From NCBI GenBank assembly GCA_002279765.1, contig NCCR01000003.1, positions 51,264 through 115,263 on the forward strand: 64,000 nt of DNA, given 5' to 3'. The notes beneath the pieces were generated by a model. It was not told the origin of the DNA and made no database searches. It saw nothing but the letters and a program-made list of their open reading frames with translations. The DNA is from Verrucomicrobia bacterium 12-59-8. Its GTDB lineage: Bacteria > Verrucomicrobiota > Verrucomicrobiae > Verrucomicrobiales > Verrucomicrobiaceae. The translations under genes were made by a program, and so were the position numbers. Below, piece by piece: positions 54,180 through 63,766 of the stretch; position 1 is the first letter of the stretch; each line of letters opens with the position of its first letter.

Positions 54180-55622
54180 TTACTTCTTTGACCCTTCGTG
54201 CAACTGCTTTGCCATGGTGGCAACTGTCACTGCGGTGGCGGCGTCTTTGGCGAGATTGTGGTTTTCCTGCGGATCGGTGCGTTCGTCGTAAAGCTCGGTG
54301 CCGACGAGTTCATCTTTCATGTTTGACCATTCGGTGTAGCGCCAGCGGTCGGTGCGTATGGAGCGGCCCATGAACTTTTCTTTGCCGGGGCGCAGATACT
54401 GACTGAAGGCGGCGGCCTTCCACTTCTGATCTGGATTGGCGAGCAACGGGGCGAAGCTGGTGCCTTCGAGATGCAGCGGCAGCTTGAGTCCGCAGATTTC
54501 GGCAAGCGTGGGATAGATGTCCACAAACTCGACAAGGGCACTCGTGCGCTGGCCCGGCTTTTCGCCGGGTGCACTGACGATGAGAGGTGCGCGAGTGCCG
54601 AGTTCAAAATTCGTCATCTTGGTGAAGATGCCGTTTTCGCCGAGATGATAACCATGGTCACCGAGCAGGACGACGATGGTGTTCTCGCGCAGTCCAAGCC
54701 GATCCAGTTCATCGAGCACGCGACCGATTTGGGCATCGACGAAGCTCGTGCAGGCGCGATAACCACGGATGAGATTGAGCGCCATCTCGTCTGGGATGCC
54801 GCCGTGCGCTGGCACGCCACCGTAGCTGCGGAGTTCGTACCAGTTGTGCATGGCTGGAGCGGGAACGTCGGGTGATGGCTTGTAATTGTCGGGAAGTTTG
54901 ATCGTGTCTGCCGGATAGAGATCCCAATACTTCTGCGGGCAGGTAAAGGGCAGATGTGGCTTTTGAAATCCGACGCCGAGAAAGAAAGGCTGCTGGATGC
55001 CTTTGAGCCGTTGCAAGGTCTCAATGGCTTTCGTCGCTGTCATGCCGTCGCTGTAAACCTCATCTGGTTCGTTGGACGCCTCGAACGGAGGACCGCGAAT
55101 CAGCTTGGGCCGTTTGTCTGCCGGCAAACTTTTCAACATCTTCATGGCATCATTTGCCTCCTTGCTAAACCAACTCTGATTGGGAATGCCGTGATACCAT
55201 GCGGGCTCGCTCCATGACTGCGGATCATCGCCCGGCTCACGATCGCTGTGGTGGAAAATTTTGCCGAGCGACATGGAATACCAGCCGTTGTTTTTAAAGA
55301 GCTGCGGCAGCGTCACGATGTCCGGCAGTTGCGAACGCAGGAAGTGCTGGTTGTCCAACACACCCGTCGTATCGGGACGCACACCGCCGAGAAGGCTGGA
55401 ACGCGACGGATTGCAGACGGCGACCTGGCAGTAGGCGCGCTCAAACAAGGTTCCGCGTGCGGCGAGCTTGTCGATGTTCGGTGACTGGATGTGTTTGGCA
55501 CCGTAACAACCGAGCTCGGGCCGCAGATCATCCGCCATGATGAACAGGACGTTGAATTCCGCTGCGCGCAGCGTGGCCAGCGAAATCAGCAGCAGGATGA
55601 AGTGAGCTAAAATTGATTTCAT
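54180..55622 (-). CDS. Secreted sulfatase 2
   Basis: A 480-residue sulfatase with a signal peptide (MKSILAHFILLLISLATLRA). Metal ligands MADDLRPE; formylglycine motif CNPSR with C70; GKIFHHSD; second metal site LGDHGYHLGENG. It is of the same iduronate-2-sulfatase-like group as the enzyme at 29,011-30,489 (shared CNPSRSSLL, HLPFTCPQKYWDLYP). It starts inside the end of the sulfatase 3 gene (ATGA overlap at 55619-55622), which indicates coordinated production of two sulfatases of different type. Confidence 0.93.
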   Translation of the reverse strand: MKSILAHFILLLISLATLRAAEFNVLFIMADDLRPELGCYGAKHIQSPNIDKLAARGTLFERAYCQVAVCNPSRSSLLGGVRPDTTGVLDNQHFLRSQLPDIVTLPQLFKNNGWYSMSLGKIFHHSDREPGDDPQSWSEPAWYHGIPNQSWFSKEANDAMKMLKSLPADKRPKLIRGPPFEASNEPDEVYSDGMTATKAIETLQRLKGIQQPFFLGVGFQKPHLPFTCPQKYWDLYPADTIKLPDNYKPSPDVPAPAMHNWYELRSYGGVPAHGGIPDEMALNLIRGYRACTSFVDAQIGRVLDELDRLGLRENTIVVLLGDHGYHLGENGIFTKMTNFELGTRAPLIVSAPGEKPGQRTSALVEFVDIYPTLAEICGLKLPLHLEGTSFAPLLANPDQKWKAAAFSQYLRPGKEKFMGRSIRTDRWRYTEWSNMKDELVGTELYDERTDPQENHNLAKDAATAVTVATMAKQLHEGSKK

Positions 55623-57136
55623 GGGAGATTCTTGACGGGTGACTTTTTGTTTTTGCCCACGTCTTGTTTTTCTTCGGCTTCACGCAGCCGTTTCACCTTG
55701 GATTTGTAGCCTTCGGAGAGATTCGTCTGTGATGAGCGGAGGTGCAGCAGCATGCTTTCGCGCATCTGACTCAGCGTGGCGAGATGCGCGGGATCAGCGG
55801 CGAGGTTGGTCATTTCATAGGGATCTGTGTCGAGATCGAAAAGGAATTCGCCTTTGTCATCCGCCCACCATTTCCAGCGACCGTCTGTGGCCATCATGTT
55901 CAGAGGTGACTGAGAGCCGATCTCGCTGATGGCGGTCATCCGCACAGCGGCAGCCTTGCCAGTCGCTACTGGAAGCAGAGAGACTGCCTGACGACGTGGC
56001 GACAAGGTGCCGCCAATGGCTTCGACGACGGTGGGATAGACATCAAACATCTGCACTGGTGTCTTCGTGTGCCCGGCCATCACATGGCCGGGCCAGCGGA
56101 TCACCAACGGCACGCGGACGGACTCCTCATAGAATCGGCCTTTCGTCAGCTGTCCCTGTGCGCCCATCATCTCGCCATGATCCGCGGTGAAGCACACGAG
56201 GGTGCGATCCCAGGTGCCGCGTTTTTGGAACGCTGCCACCACCCGACCGATGCAGTCATCCGCCAGCGAGATCTTGCCGAGGTAGTTTGCCAGGATTTCG
56301 CGCGCTTCGGGATTACCGATGGTGCGCATCTCGCGGCGGAAGGTGTCTGGCACGTTCGGTGGCAGAGTTAGCATTTGAGCTTCATACATCGTCGCGTAGT
56401 CCCCGGGGGCGTCGAGCGGGGGATGCGGTGAATGCAGGCTCATCACGATGCAGAGCGGTTGATCTTCTGGTTGTTTTTCGACGAAGCTCGCCGCTTCACG
56501 GCTCACGAATACATCGTGGTAGTGCTCAGGCGGCACCAGGCTTGCCTTGGGCTGAAACTCCCATTTCACATAACGCTCGTGCATGTCCTCAGCCACTTGA
56601 TCGAGGAGTCCCAGCTTGCGCAGATACGCGCCATAAGGGCTGCGATCGTTGGGCGAATCTGGCGGGCCTGAAACATCGAAGACGTAGTCTAGGCCGAGCG
56701 CGTGGTGGTAGTCTTCAATCTTGGGAAACGATTGGCGGACGCTGGCACCGGAGGTCCAGTGTGTCTTACCAATCTGTGCGGTGGTGTAGCCAGCCGCTTT
56801 GATGTCTTGAAACATCGTGGCCTCCGCCGGTGGCACGTGGTAGTTTAAGGCATTGCCCCAGATGCCGTGACCGCTGTTGTGCGGATACAATCCTGTCAGC
56901 AAGGACACGCGGGCGGGCATGCATACCGGGGATGTGGTGTAGCAGCGGTCAAAAATCATGCCCTCCGCTGCAATGCGGTCGAGATGCGGTGTGTGCACCT
57001 GCGAATTTTCCCAGCTCAAGTAACGCGGGCTCCACTGATCCGTTAATATCACGAGCACGTCTGCTTTGCCCGCAGGCGTGTCACTCCATGCCAGAAGGGT
57101 CATGGGAAGCAGCAGAATCAAACAAAGCCGTTTCAT
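55619..57136 (-). CDS. Secreted sulfatase 3 (CxPAR type)
   Basis: A 505-residue sulfatase with a signal peptide. Metal site VILTDQWSP; formylglycine motif CMPAR with C72, so it has Ala where the common motif has Ser, a change still accepted by formylglycine-generating enzyme in known C-x-P-x-R sulfatases; GKTHWTSGA; ADHGEMMGAQGQ as second metal site. It represents a different S1 subfamily from sulfatases 1 and 2. The C-terminal tail is Lys-rich. It is first in the coupled sulfatase pair and follows the redox module after a 251-base gap. Confidence 0.92.
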   Translation of the reverse strand: MKRLCLILLLPMTLLAWSDTPAGKADVLVILTDQWSPRYLSWENSQVHTPHLDRIAAEGMIFDRCYTTSPVCMPARVSLLTGLYPHNSGHGIWGNALNYHVPPAEATMFQDIKAAGYTTAQIGKTHWTSGASVRQSFPKIEDYHHALGLDYVFDVSGPPDSPNDRSPYGAYLRKLGLLDQVAEDMHERYVKWEFQPKASLVPPEHYHDVFVSREAASFVEKQPEDQPLCIVMSLHSPHPPLDAPGDYATMYEAQMLTLPPNVPDTFRREMRTIGNPEAREILANYLGKISLADDCIGRVVAAFQKRGTWDRTLVCFTADHGEMMGAQGQLTKGRFYEESVRVPLVIRWPGHVMAGHTKTPVQMFDVYPTVVEAIGGTLSPRRQAVSLLPVATGKAAAVRMTAISEIGSQSPLNMMATDGRWKWWADDKGEFLFDLDTDPYEMTNLAADPAHLATLSQMRESMLLHLRSSQTNLSEGYKSKVKRLREAEEKQDVGKNKKSPVKNLP

Positions 57137-57305
57137 AAGAGGGGAAATCACGCCCTGTAACGAAGGTCAGCGCATACTCTCACCACAAATTCCGCTTTTG
57201 TGGATTCGAGACTTCAGTTCCAGTCGTTCGTGCGGAACGGAGAAGCTGCCAGCTTTGCCAGTAAAGCTATACTTCACGGCCTTGGGCTCTATGATGATGA
57301 CGTGT

Positions 57306-57356
57306 GGCCTGGACCGATGTCTTTGGAGAAAAACACCTGTCCATTGGGTCCAGGCC
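57306..57356. repeat. Ten-base perfect inverted repeat downstream of the aldo/keto reductase gene
   Basis: ggcctggacc at 57306-57315 and ggtccaggcc at 57347-57356 are perfect complements around a 31-base spacer, with further partial pairing (gatg/catt) inside. It lies just past the aldo/keto reductase stop on the minus strand. No T-run follows, so it may be an RNA stem ending or stabilising the redox operon transcript. Confidence 0.5.
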
Positions 57357-57387
57357 TGGCATCCGCGCCATCAAATAGCGGCCCGCA

Positions 57388-58422
57388 TCACTTTGTCGGA
57401 AACGGATTCCGCTCGTCGAAGCCGGCCTGGTGCCAGTAGGGGTAGATCTTTGGTTTTTCGCTGGCGGCATCGAGTTTCGCCACCTGCTCGGTGGTGAGGT
57501 TCCAGCCGACGGCGCCGAGGTTCTGGCGGAGCTGCTCCTCATTGCGAGCACCAATGATGAGTGTGGAAACGGTGGGGCGCTGCAACAGCCAGTTCAGGGC
57601 GACCTGTGGCACGGTCTTGCCGGTTTCGGCGGCCACTTCGTCCAGGGCATCGACGACTTTGTAGAGATATTCGTCTTCCACCTGCGGGCCCATTTCCTTG
57701 CTCAGCTTGTGATTGAGGCGGCTCGTTTCGGGACGTGGCTGATTGCGGCGGAGCTTGCCGGTGAGGCGGCCCCAGCCAAGGGGACTCCAGACGACTGCGC
57801 CGATTTTTTGATCGACGCCGAGTGGCATGAGCTCCCACTCATACTCACGGCCAATGAGGGAGTAGTAGGTCTGATTGGCGACATATTTGGTGAGGCCAAA
57901 TTTGTCGGCATGCGCGAGGGATTTCATGAGATGCCAGCCGGAGAAATTGGACACGCCGATGTAGCGAATTTTTCCTGCGCGCACGAGTTCGTCGAGGGTG
58001 CCAACGACTTCCTCCACCGGGGTCATGGCATCAAAGCCGTGAAGCTGGTAGAGATCGATGTAGTCGGTACCGAGGCGTTTCAGGCTGTTCTCCACGGAGC
58101 GGATGAGATGCCAGCGGGAGGAGCCGACGTTGTTTGGGCCATCACCCAAGCGGAAGGTGCCTTTGGTGGAGATGAGCACCTGGTCGCGACGACCCTTGAT
58201 GGCCTGACCGAGGATTTCTTCTGCGAGACCGTTCGAGTAGATGTCGGCCGAGTCGAACATGGTCAGCCCGTTTTCCAGGCAGATGTCGATGAGGCGCGAG
58301 GCTTCGGCGACATCTGACGCGCCCCATTCTTTGAAGAATTCTGTGCCGCCGCCAAAGGTGCCGGTGCCGAGAGTGAGAGCGGGAACTTTGAAGCCGGAGC
58401 CGCCGAGTTGTCTGTATTCCAT
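57388..58422 (-). CDS. Aldo/keto reductase
   Basis: A 344-residue NADPH-dependent reductase of aldehydes and ketones. Catalytic tetrad: Asp in FDSADIYSNG, Tyr in the same motif, Lys in ISTKGTF, His in YQLHGFD. The NADP-binding end IIGARNEEQLRQNL is present. The ATG at 58422 gives the family start YRQLGGSGFKVPALTLGTG; an upstream extension to 58584 overlaps the next gene and is unlike the family. It starts 43 bases after the luciferase-like gene's stop and is the last gene of the redox module. Confidence 0.93.
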   Translation of the reverse strand: MEYRQLGGSGFKVPALTLGTGTFGGGTEFFKEWGASDVAEASRLIDICLENGLTMFDSADIYSNGLAEEILGQAIKGRRDQVLISTKGTFRLGDGPNNVGSSRWHLIRSVENSLKRLGTDYIDLYQLHGFDAMTPVEEVVGTLDELVRAGKIRYIGVSNFSGWHLMKSLAHADKFGLTKYVANQTYYSLIGREYEWELMPLGVDQKIGAVVWSPLGWGRLTGKLRRNQPRPETSRLNHKLSKEMGPQVEDEYLYKVVDALDEVAAETGKTVPQVALNWLLQRPTVSTLIIGARNEEQLRQNLGAVGWNLTTEQVAKLDAASEKPKIYPYWHQAGFDERNPFPTK

Positions 58423-58465
58423 AGGAGTGTTGAGTTGAGTTTGACTGAGTGAAAGGTGAAGGGAT

Positions 58466-59481
<1,016 letters not shown>

Positions 59482-59485
<4 letters not shown>

Positions 59486-60531
59486 AACGCAGGGTAATCG
59501 GTGTAGCCCTTGGCTCCGTCTGCATAGAAGGTGGAGGGATCAGGAGCATTCAGAGCAGCACCTGAGGCAAAGCGTTTTGGCAGATCGGGATTGGCGAGGA
59601 AGGGCACGCCAAAGGCCACGGCATCGGCATCACCGGCGGAGAGAATCGCATTGCCGGAGTCCAGTGTGAATTTTTCGTTGGCGATGTACACACCACCGAA
59701 GGCCTTTTTCAAAGCCGGGCCAATGCTGTCCGGCCCTTGACGCTCACGTGCGCAGATGAAGGCGATCTTGCGGGTTCCAAGCTCACGCGCCACATGGCTG
59801 AAGGTCTCCAGCGGATTGGCATCGCCCATGTCATGCGAATCGGCTCTCGGAGCGAGATGCATGCCCACGCGGTCCGCGCCCCAGACGGAGAGCACGGCAT
59901 CGGTGACCTCAAGCATCAGACGGGCGCGATTTTCCAGGGAGCCGCCGTAGGCGTCGGTGCGATGATTGGTCGTGGATTGCAGGAACTGATCAAGCAGATA
60001 GCCATTGGCACCGTGGATCTCCACGCCATCGAATCCGGCGAGCTTGGCGTTTTCAGCGCCTTTGCGATAGGCTTCGATGATGCCGGGGATTTCGGCGAGT
60101 TCCAAGGCGCGCGGAGTCACGAAGGGTTTCTCAGGGCGGACAAGGCTCACGTGCCCGGCGGGAGCGATGGCGCTGGGAGCCACGGGCAGTGCGCCATCGA
60201 GAAACAGCGGGTCCGAAATGCGGCCCACATGCCAGAGTTGCAGGAAGATGCGGCCACCGGCCTCGTGCACAGCCTGGGTGATGAGCTTCCATCCGGTGAC
60301 CTGCTCCTCCGACCAAATGCCGGGGGTGTTGGCATAGCCTACGCCCATGGGTGTGACAGAGGTGGCCTCGGTGAGGATGAGGCCTGCGCCGGAGCGCTGA
60401 CGGTAGTACTCGGCCATGAGGGCATTTGGAATACGCTGCTGGCCTGCGCGGGCGCGGGTGAGCGGAGCGAGGAAGATGCGGTTCGGGAGAGTCAGTGAGC
60501 CGAGTTGAAGGGAGTCGAAGAGAGTGGGCAT
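59482..60531 (-). CDS. Alkene reductase, Old Yellow Enzyme family (NemA-like)
   Basis: A 349-residue FMN enzyme reducing activated C=C bonds such as N-ethylmaleimide, quinones and nitro compounds. It has [37 protein letters not shown] (substrate-binding His and Asn), [13 protein letters not shown] with the catalytic-site Tyr, and the FMN phosphate loop near [15 protein letters not shown]. It is the first gene of a three-gene operon and diverges from an ArsR-type regulator across 130 bases, the usual arrangement for regulator-controlled electrophile or redox-stress genes. Confidence 0.94.
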
Positions 60532-60541
60532 GATTAGTTAG

Positions 60542-60604
60542 TTCTATTGTTCACATATACCGAATAATAGAATGATTGAACTGCAAGTGAAATTAATGTA
60601 GGAT
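60542..60604. promoter_or_regulatory. Divergent promoter/operator region of the redox module
   Basis: AT-rich bases between the Old Yellow Enzyme and regulator genes. An inverted repeat ttctatt (60542-60548) / aatagaa (60566-60572) could be an operator. For the regulator, ttgaac (60576-60581) and taggat (60599-60604) are spaced by 17 bases. On the minus strand, a tattat -10-like element lies 17 bases after tttcac. All by eye. Confidence 0.4.
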
Positions 60605-60661
60605 CTGCTTATCAGACCTCTCCACCATCCTCCAGCCGATAGTTTCACCGTCGCGGGCATT

Positions 60662-60943
60662 ATGCATGCCCTGTCAGATCCGGTGCGTCTCAGCATCGTG
60701 GCCGAACTGCGCAAGGCTGAGGAGGGCCTGAACTGCGTGGAGACCACCAGCCGCCTAAAGCGCACCATGCCGAAGTCCACCTGCTCCCAGCACTACCGCA
60801 TTCTGCGCGAGTCCGGCATTATTCACAGCGAGCGCCGTGGCGTGGAACTGACGAGCAAGGTGCGGCGCAAGGAACTGGACAGCCGCTTTCCCGGCCTGCT
60901 GGATGCCATTTTGAAATCATGGCGTCGTGAGCAGGGAGAGTGA
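60662..60943 (+). CDS. ArsR-family winged-helix transcriptional regulator
   Basis: A 93-residue regulator from the ATG at 60662. ALSDPVRLSIVAELRK is the ArsR N-terminal helix; KSTCSQHYRILRESGII is the recognition helix; the wing is HSERRGVELTSKV. Two cysteines, C25 and C41, could sense electrophiles. In-frame codons before the ATG back to the TAG at 60599 encode HHPPADSFTVAGI, which looks like family sequence, but no usual start codon is present there. It probably represses the divergent reductase operon; target and ligand are inferred only from position. Confidence 0.85.
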   Translation: MHALSDPVRLSIVAELRKAEEGLNCVETTSRLKRTMPKSTCSQHYRILRESGIIHSERRGVELTSKVRRKELDSRFPGLLDAILKSWRREQGE

Positions 60944-61044
60944 AATCAGCCCCGGCTCTGTTATAACACTTCCATTTTTTGGAGATTCTCCGCAAAGGAG
61001 TATGCATCCTTGAAGCAGCAGGCATCGAGTTATGGCCGTGTGAT

Positions 61045-62259
61045 TTACTTGGCTGCGGTCAGCCATTCCAGATTGAAGCGGGCCAGTGTCAGGCGGCCAC
61101 CGGCAAAGTGGGCCAGTGCTGAACCGTCACCGCTGCGACCGTAGAAGCAGAGGATGGTGCCGCTTTTTGTGACGGCGATGTCCGAGTACATGCTGGGGCC
61201 GGGCTCGATGGATTTGCTCACCGGCCAGGTTTTGCCGTCATCGCGGCTGATCTTTACGCTGACGTTTTTGCGATCACGGTTTTTGCCGGGCTCGGCTTTG
61301 CCTTTCTCTTTCTCCAGATTGTGCGGATTGGAGAAGAGGATGAGATTTTGACCCTCGTGATCATAGCGCACAATGCCGCCCATGCAGATGGGTTCGAGCA
61401 GGGCGTCGTCAAATTTAGGCGTGCTCCAGTTCGTGGCGCCATCTTTGCTGACGGTGACGAGACGGCGGTGTGCCTTTGATTCACTGCGCACGTTGAGCAT
61501 GACGCTGCCGTTGTTGAGTTCGATGGCGACGGTTTCGTTCGGGTTGATCCATTCCTCGGTGCATGGCACGGCGATATCACCAGCCTTCCATGTTTTGCCC
61601 TGATCATCGCTGAAGATGGTGGCGGTGACGCTCGGGCGATGTGCATTGCCGCCGGTGCCGGTGGAGAGCCAGACGGGAACGATGAGGCGACCGTTCTTGA
61701 GCTGAATGCTGTGATCTGGGCCTGTGGCCAGCACCTTCCAGTCGTAGTCTTTCTTGAAGGCATCAAAGGCAGAGGTGATCTCGACCGGCTTGTCCCAGGT
61801 GAGACCATCGTCCTCGCTACGCTGATAGAAGCAGCGCTCGTATTCCAGGCAGAAGAGCATGTGGACGGTGCCGTCCTTGCCGGCGATGAGCACGGGATTG
61901 TTGTAAGTCACGTCGTTGGGATCGACGTTCTTCATCTTGAGCGCGAAGGGGTTCTTGGCCTTGGGACCCTCGACGTTGGCGATGCTCTGCGGAGCGTTCC
62001 AAGTTTTGCCTTCATCGGTGCTGCGACGTAGCAGAATATGGATGTCGTCCCAGTCACTGACACCAGCGGCACGCTTGCGCGCCTCGCACCAGGCCAGCAC
62101 GGTGCCCTTGGCGGTCACAACGATGCCGGGGATGTGGTAGAGCTGGTAGGAGGGATCATCACCGACGATGAACAAGTCTTGTTTTTCGATGAAGGGTTCG
62201 GCGGCAAATGACGAATGCAGAATGCAGATTGAGGTAAGGAGGACGGCGAGGTTTTTCAT
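61045..62259 (-). CDS. Secreted sialidase-family (BNR/Asp-box) glycosidase
   Basis: A 404-residue exported six-bladed propeller of the exo-alpha-sialidase type. Asp-boxes: STDEGKTWNAP, SEDDGLTWDKP, SDDQGKTWKAG and SRDDGKTWP. The usual Y/F-R-I-P motif reads YHIPG, with His at position 42 in place of the first catalytic arginine. NVRSE and SMYSDIAV supply a further Arg and the likely Tyr nucleophile. The signal peptide codons overlap a dispersed intergenic repeat (tgcattcgtcatt). Neuraminic-acid hydrolysis is the family role; the missing Arg makes that uncertain here. It follows the beta-helix gene by 26 bases. Confidence 0.85.
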   Translation of the reverse strand: MKNLAVLLTSICILHSSFAAEPFIEKQDLFIVGDDPSYQLYHIPGIVVTAKGTVLAWCEARKRAAGVSDWDDIHILLRRSTDEGKTWNAPQSIANVEGPKAKNPFALKMKNVDPNDVTYNNPVLIAGKDGTVHMLFCLEYERCFYQRSEDDGLTWDKPVEITSAFDAFKKDYDWKVLATGPDHSIQLKNGRLIVPVWLSTGTGGNAHRPSVTATIFSDDQGKTWKAGDIAVPCTEEWINPNETVAIELNNGSVMLNVRSESKAHRRLVTVSKDGATNWSTPKFDDALLEPICMGGIVRYDHEGQNLILFSNPHNLEKEKGKAEPGKNRDRKNVSVKISRDDGKTWPVSKSIEPGPSMYSDIAVTKSGTILCFYGRSGDGSALAHFAGGRLTLARFNLEWLTAAK

Positions 62260-62285
62260 GGTGGTTGTGATGGGTTCAGGGAAAG

Positions 62286-63749
62286 CTAGGGATCAATGGA
62301 AAGAAGTTCATTGCCGGTGAGGCGGGTATTGACGCCTTGATCACGAATGGCTGAGGTCGTCACGCTATTGCGCACGATGTTTCCTTTGGCGGCGCAGTCG
62401 AGTTCGAGGGTGCCTGCCGAATGCGTGTTGTCCGACCAGATCCAGCCGCTTGCTTTGAGAAGCTGATCGCCGACAAAGCGAAACGTGTTGCCGCGAACTG
62501 TGATGCGCGTGGAGGTCATTTCAGCTGCTGGTGCATTCAGGAGCCTGCCTTCGCAGACATTGTCGGCGAAGACGACGTCCTGCATTTTGGTCATTGCGGG
62601 AGTTCTGCGGTCATAAAAATGCATGTCTCCATCCAGCACATTGCCCGTCAGTGTGATGGCTTCGTATGTGCAGCCGAGGGATTCCGGTCGTGTCTCAAAC
62701 CGCACCGTACTCTTGTCCTCCGTGGTCTGATTGCGGAAGACATTCCCTGTCACTGTCACATGGGAAACGACAGTCACGAGTGGCAGAGGTTCGGTGCGGA
62801 ACAAGAGGCAAGCGCCCCAGCGATTTGCGCGCACCCCAGAAACAGGTTCGACGACATTACCACTGACAGTGATGTGGTGCGAGCCCTCGGTGATGTTGAT
62901 GCCGGTGCGCAGGAAGAACACCTGATTGTCGCAGATGCGGACATTGCGTGAGCCAAAGATCACCTGCGGGCCGTCCTCGCAATTGATGATGTAATTGTCC
63001 GCGATGAGGCCGCCGTTGCACTCCGCCAGTTCGACGGCTTTGTTGCCGCAGGTGTCGATCATGTTGTGATGCACCTGCCAGTTCTTGAACTGAGATGCCT
63101 GCCGCTCCGGCAGACCGTAGAAATTTGTAACCGCTCCGGCCTTGCTGGCGGCGGCGGCTTCTTCGGCGGGAATGACGTACTTGGCCAGATACATGTTCGA
63201 TGCCGGTTTGGTGCAGCCTGCGGCCTGCTTGGCGTCATAGATCCAGCAGTTGCGCACCGTGATGTTGTCGCAGGAAAGCAGCAGCGATTCCGGCTCATCC
63301 AAGCGAGCGTTAAAGCCCATGATCGAACCGCCGCCGATGGCTTTGTCGTTGCCGGTGTAGCGCAGGTTTTCGATCACCACATTGTTTGCGGGCACCTTGG
63401 CCGAGCCGATGCGCATAGGGAAGTAGCGCAGGTGATTGGGCGGTGTCTTGGGGTCCAGATAAATGTGCGTGGCATAGCCCTGGCCACGCAGGGTGACATT
63501 GCTTTTGATGATCACGGTTTCATCACCTGCCTTGCGGGATAGCTTGAAGTCCCCTGCCCCGAGAACCACGGTGCCGCCACCGACTGATGACACCTTGTCG
63601 ATCGCTTGCTGCAGCACGTCATCGGCGAAAGCATCTGGCCCTGGCGCAGGCACTTGCAGGCCGAAGGCGGTGTCGGCCAGGGATGGGCCTTGGGCAGTGG
63701 CAAGGCTGGCCACGAAGAAGGCGGAGAGGATGAGCAGGTTCGTTTTCAT
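62286..63749 (-). CDS. Secreted right-handed parallel beta-helix protein
   Basis: A 487-residue exported protein. After a signal peptide (LILSAFFVASLATAQG) it has the pectate-lyase-superfamily opening LQQAIDKVSSVGGGTVVLGAGDF, then many beta-helix coils (NVVIENLRYTGN, NITVRNCWIYDA, HHITVSGNVVEP, HVTVTGNVFRN, RITVRGNTFRF). Such proteins are polysaccharide lyases, hydrolases or epimerases; no catalytic set can be identified with confidence. It is 17 bases after the RraA-like gene and 26 bases before the sialidase gene, all minus strand, so probably one operon. Confidence 0.87.
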   Translation of the reverse strand: MKTNLLILSAFFVASLATAQGPSLADTAFGLQVPAPGPDAFADDVLQQAIDKVSSVGGGTVVLGAGDFKLSRKAGDETVIIKSNVTLRGQGYATHIYLDPKTPPNHLRYFPMRIGSAKVPANNVVIENLRYTGNDKAIGGGSIMGFNARLDEPESLLLSCDNITVRNCWIYDAKQAAGCTKPASNMYLAKYVIPAEEAAAASKAGAVTNFYGLPERQASQFKNWQVHHNMIDTCGNKAVELAECNGGLIADNYIINCEDGPQVIFGSRNVRICDNQVFFLRTGINITEGSHHITVSGNVVEPVSGVRANRWGACLLFRTEPLPLVTVVSHVTVTGNVFRNQTTEDKSTVRFETRPESLGCTYEAITLTGNVLDGDMHFYDRRTPAMTKMQDVVFADNVCEGRLLNAPAAEMTSTRITVRGNTFRFVGDQLLKASGWIWSDNTHSAGTLELDCAAKGNIVRNSVTTSAIRDQGVNTRLTGNELLSIDP

Positions 63750-63766
63750 AATTCGCTCCAGATGAA

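Noticed and set aside
57200..57439. Plus-strand 79-codon ORF overlapping the end of the aldo/keto reductase gene
   Set aside because: It has no family likeness and overlaps the well-supported C-terminus of the reductase.
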